Below are positions 61,601 to 64,000 of a stretch of DNA of 64,000 nt, one piece after another. The notes beneath the pieces are model-generated. The model saw nothing but the letters and a program-made list of their open reading frames with translations, did not search any database and was not told the DNA's origin. The stretch lies in the NCBI RefSeq assembly GCF_036417845.1, contig NC_089982.1:67221684-67285683 (forward strand), read 5' to 3'. This stretch comes from Apteryx mantelli (taxonomy: Eukaryota > Chordata > Aves > Apterygiformes > Apterygidae). A program made the position numbers and the translations under genes. Position 1 is the stretch's first letter. Each line of letters starts with the position of its first letter.

Positions 61601-63267
61601 ATGATGATAACCTAATACATCAAAATGACAAGATGTCTGAGCCCCAATCAACCAGGAATCAGAATGTTTTCCATTTAACATCCACTTGGAGGATCAAGTG
61701 TACAGTTGTATTTGCCTGCACTTGGACAGTGCACTGCTGTGCACACTTGAATATGGTGACTACTTAGAAACATGGTATATCCTTCCCACCTCATGTATCT
61801 GTTCAGATTTTTATATCATGCTCATTGTCATGCTATCTGAGTGCTTCTTTGATTGTGTCACCCATTTTAAATGCACGTATCTGGGTATTTGATAGCACGA
61901 TCATTCATATGCACTTGACTGCATTTATTTGTGTCATGACTTAAATGGATGCACCTGCAAGTCTACATAAAAAATAACCTAAGTCTATGAACTGAAATTT
62001 GAAGGAAAGCAACAGAATGCACATTATAGTGTTATTTCTAGCTCTTTAGAGCTCTATTTCTATGCCTTTTTCCTTCCCAAAGAAGAGAGAGAAATTCATT
62101 TTTATGCAAGGCTACTGTATGCATCTAACAGGCATAACTTTTTAAAACAAGTAGCTTTTGAATGTTCCATTAAGCAATTATATATATATATATGCATATA
62201 TGCATATTTGTATTTCTGAACCTACACTGCTTTCTGTGCTTTGAACGTTCAGAAACAATTATTCATTTTTAATTTCAGCAAGCCAGGGCCGTCTGTTGTG
62301 TCCTGCTGGCACTCCAGGCTCCGTCCTCAGCCCCAGGACCCCCCAGCTCGCGTACGGGCCTCCTGTGGCACAGCACCTCGCCACCGCTGTACCTGCCTCT
62401 CTTTCCACGTCATCTTCCTCCCGTTCCCAGGCAGAGGCTCCTGCGGTGCCTGTGCCTCTGTGGAGAGGGCAGCCCGCACCCCCTCACTCAATGGAGCAGA
62501 AATGGTACCGGTGAAGCTGCATGAAACTCATCCGGGCAAAAACCAACAGAAACCTCTTCTTCCTCTTGCCCATGGAAGGAGAGATGATCGCCAAATAAAT
62601 TGTAGTTAAAGCAGAAAACATCTTGTCTGCAAAATTAGCTGTGGTCAGTGATACCAGATAAATAGTGTTCCCTTCTGAAAAGCATCCTGGGAGTTTCAAA
62701 GGTCCGCACGAAACAGCTCAGCATGAGTAAAAGCCACAGAATTGAGCTTTTGGATCATAAAAGTCTTTGGTGGGGAAAAGGTGCACATCTTTTACAGAAG
62801 GTGCTTTACATACCAGTATGGAATATGCAGACACTTAAAACTTTGTAGCACTACCAAATCCTGAGGCTGTGTTTCCTGACACCGTGTCCAGTGTCACTGA
62901 GATGCTTGCACAGGGCAAACCTGACAACTGGCTGTCTAAAAGAGCCACTTTGGGTGGCTGCAGCGGCTTTGTTTCATTGAGACATTTTTTTCTGGTTCAT
63001 GGAAGCATCACAATTTTGCTGTTATTTACGGAAATTAGCACTGTACTTTTTTTATTTCTGACAGCTTTCTTGTCATTTTTTCTTCACTTTACAGTGACCT
63101 CCGCATAAAGCAGCCATGAGCCAAAACAAAGAAAACTGGGAATGACACTGACTGCATATCATTTTCTGTCCCGTTTCTACCTAATCAGACCATAAAGGAA
63201 GTAACCTGCTAATTAAGCTGTTGTGCATACATTTTGAATTTTTGCTTCCTGTGGGGTTATACCTAGG
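58661..63267. other. Intergenic region
   Basis: AT-rich DNA with a short TA-rich microsatellite at 62179-62205 and small GC-rich islands at about 60540-60700 and 62285-62500. No exon of LGI2 (expected next gene by synteny) or any other gene was recognised. Confidence 0.6.
62179..62205 (+). repeat. (TA)n / TATGCA microsatellite
   Basis: About seven TA units followed by alternating TATGCATA repeats; self-complementary and AT-rich. Confidence 0.85.
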
Positions 63268-63505
63268 TGGAGAGGCTGAGAGCTGTGCTCAGCACGGAGA
63301 AGAGAAGGCTTTTCGCTGTCTTACCTAATGAGGAGTTATAGAGGAGAGAGAGCCACAATCTTCTTGAAGCTGCACAGTAAATGCTGAGAGGCAACAGACA
63401 AAAGTTGCAGCAATGGGAATCCTGGCTAGATACAAGGGAAAAAAATCTTCTCAGTGAGAGTAGTCATATACTGGAACAAGTTGCCCAGAAAGGTTGTAGC
63501 ATTTC
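63268..63505 (+). mobile_element. Decayed CR1 LINE fragment, sense
   Basis: GGAGAGGCTGAGAGCTG, GGAGAAGAGAAGGCTTTTCG and later TACTGGAACAAGTTGCCCAG follow the C-terminal end of CR1 ORF2 in the right order and spacing (compare 30968-31010 and 31190-31210 of the long copy). It is strongly diverged, with indels and no open frame. Confidence 0.8.
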
Positions 63506-63940
63506 AGATAAATTTCTTTTTTTAATTTTTACAGTAAATTTTGAACCCCCTGATAAATACTCAGAACCTAAGTTAAAGTTTAGATGTATATCAAACTAGT
63601 CTTCTGAATCCAAATCCAATCCATTTTTTGATTCTGCAAAAAGTTCACGAAAACAAATAATTTCTCGGTCAGCAATAAATGCATTCTTCACACTTTTTTT
63701 TTTCTTTCTAAGTTCTGGTGAACAGAAGCCTATGTTTACACAAGTCTCACCATCATGAGGAAAAAACACCTCTTCCCATGTTGGAGAATAACTAGATTAA
63801 AAAACTCTGCAAGATTCCAGTTCAGATAAGGATCCAGTCTTAATTCTGCAATCAAGAGCTTGGTTAAGTTTCAGGTCTGTAATTTTGTTCTTTCCTCCTG
63901 ACAGAAAAAGTGCTGTCAGAGAATGAGATGCCCCGCAATG
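63506..63940. other. Intergenic sequence
   Basis: AT-rich sequence without recognisable features between the CR1 fragment and the terminal G-rich repeat. Confidence 0.6.
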
Positions 63941-63942
63941 AG

Positions 63943-64000
63943 CTTTGGGGCATGTGGGGTGGGATGGGGTGCATGGGGTAGGATGGGCTGGGATGCGTTG
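63943..64000 (+). repeat. G-rich degenerate minisatellite at right window edge
   Basis: Repeated GGGATGGGGT/GCATGGGGT-like units of about 10 bases, with GGGG runs separated by 3-7 bases. The pattern continues to the last base and probably beyond the window. Confidence 0.75.

Overview
The window reads as a piece of a bird nuclear chromosome. It has long AT-rich introns with GT-AG splice sites, two CpG-island promoters, several CR1-type LINEs with the avian 8-bp 3' tail, and a solo retroviral LTR. Two host genes are recognisable and lie head to head. PI4K2B runs leftward on the minus strand, with only its first two coding exons inside the window (about 4983 to 1497). SEPSECS, O-phosphoseryl-tRNA(Sec) selenium transferase, runs rightward and is complete in 11 coding exons from 8643 to 39447. 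The same divergent pair exists in human 4p15.2, with LGI2 as the next gene beyond SEPSECS. No LGI2 exon is visible before the window ends.

Layout: 1-4983, PI4K2B exons 2 and 1 with intron 1 and part of intron 2. About 4490-5330, CpG island of PI4K2B. 5330-8300, intergenic. About 8320-9110, CpG island and exon 1 of SEPSECS. 8643-39447, SEPSECS coding region; its 11 exons join in frame to 486 codons, and the catalytic residues fall at the human numbering (R75, R97, S98, Q105, K284, R313). 39448 to about 42250, probable 3'UTR. 42250-64000, intergenic DNA with an old antisense CR1 mosaic (57161-58660), a decayed CR1 scrap (63268-63505) and a G-rich minisatellite at the right edge.

Most of the unusual content lies in the SEPSECS introns. 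Intron 4 holds an old antisense CR1 3' end. Intron 5 holds a 1.9-kb 5'-truncated sense CR1. Intron 6 holds a 372-bp antisense solo LTR flanked by a perfect 6-bp duplication. Intron 8 holds a 4.3-kb apparently full-length sense CR1, with a 12 x 12-bp tandem array at its 5' end, an ORF1 (zinc cluster, coiled coil, SGNH esterase) carrying one frameshift, and an uninterrupted 977-codon ORF2 (APE-type endonuclease plus reverse transcriptase). Intron 10 holds a 3'-truncated 7SL (SRP) RNA pseudogene. The intron 5 and intron 8 CR1 copies are nearly identical direct repeats about 11.8 kb apart that bracket exons 6-8, so they are a plausible substrate for an exon-deleting rearrangement.

SEPSECS makes selenocysteinyl-tRNA in the cytosol and PI4K2B makes phosphatidylinositol 4-phosphate on membranes. 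The two have no pathway in common; the sequence shows only a shared divergent arrangement and similar NRF1-like promoter motifs.
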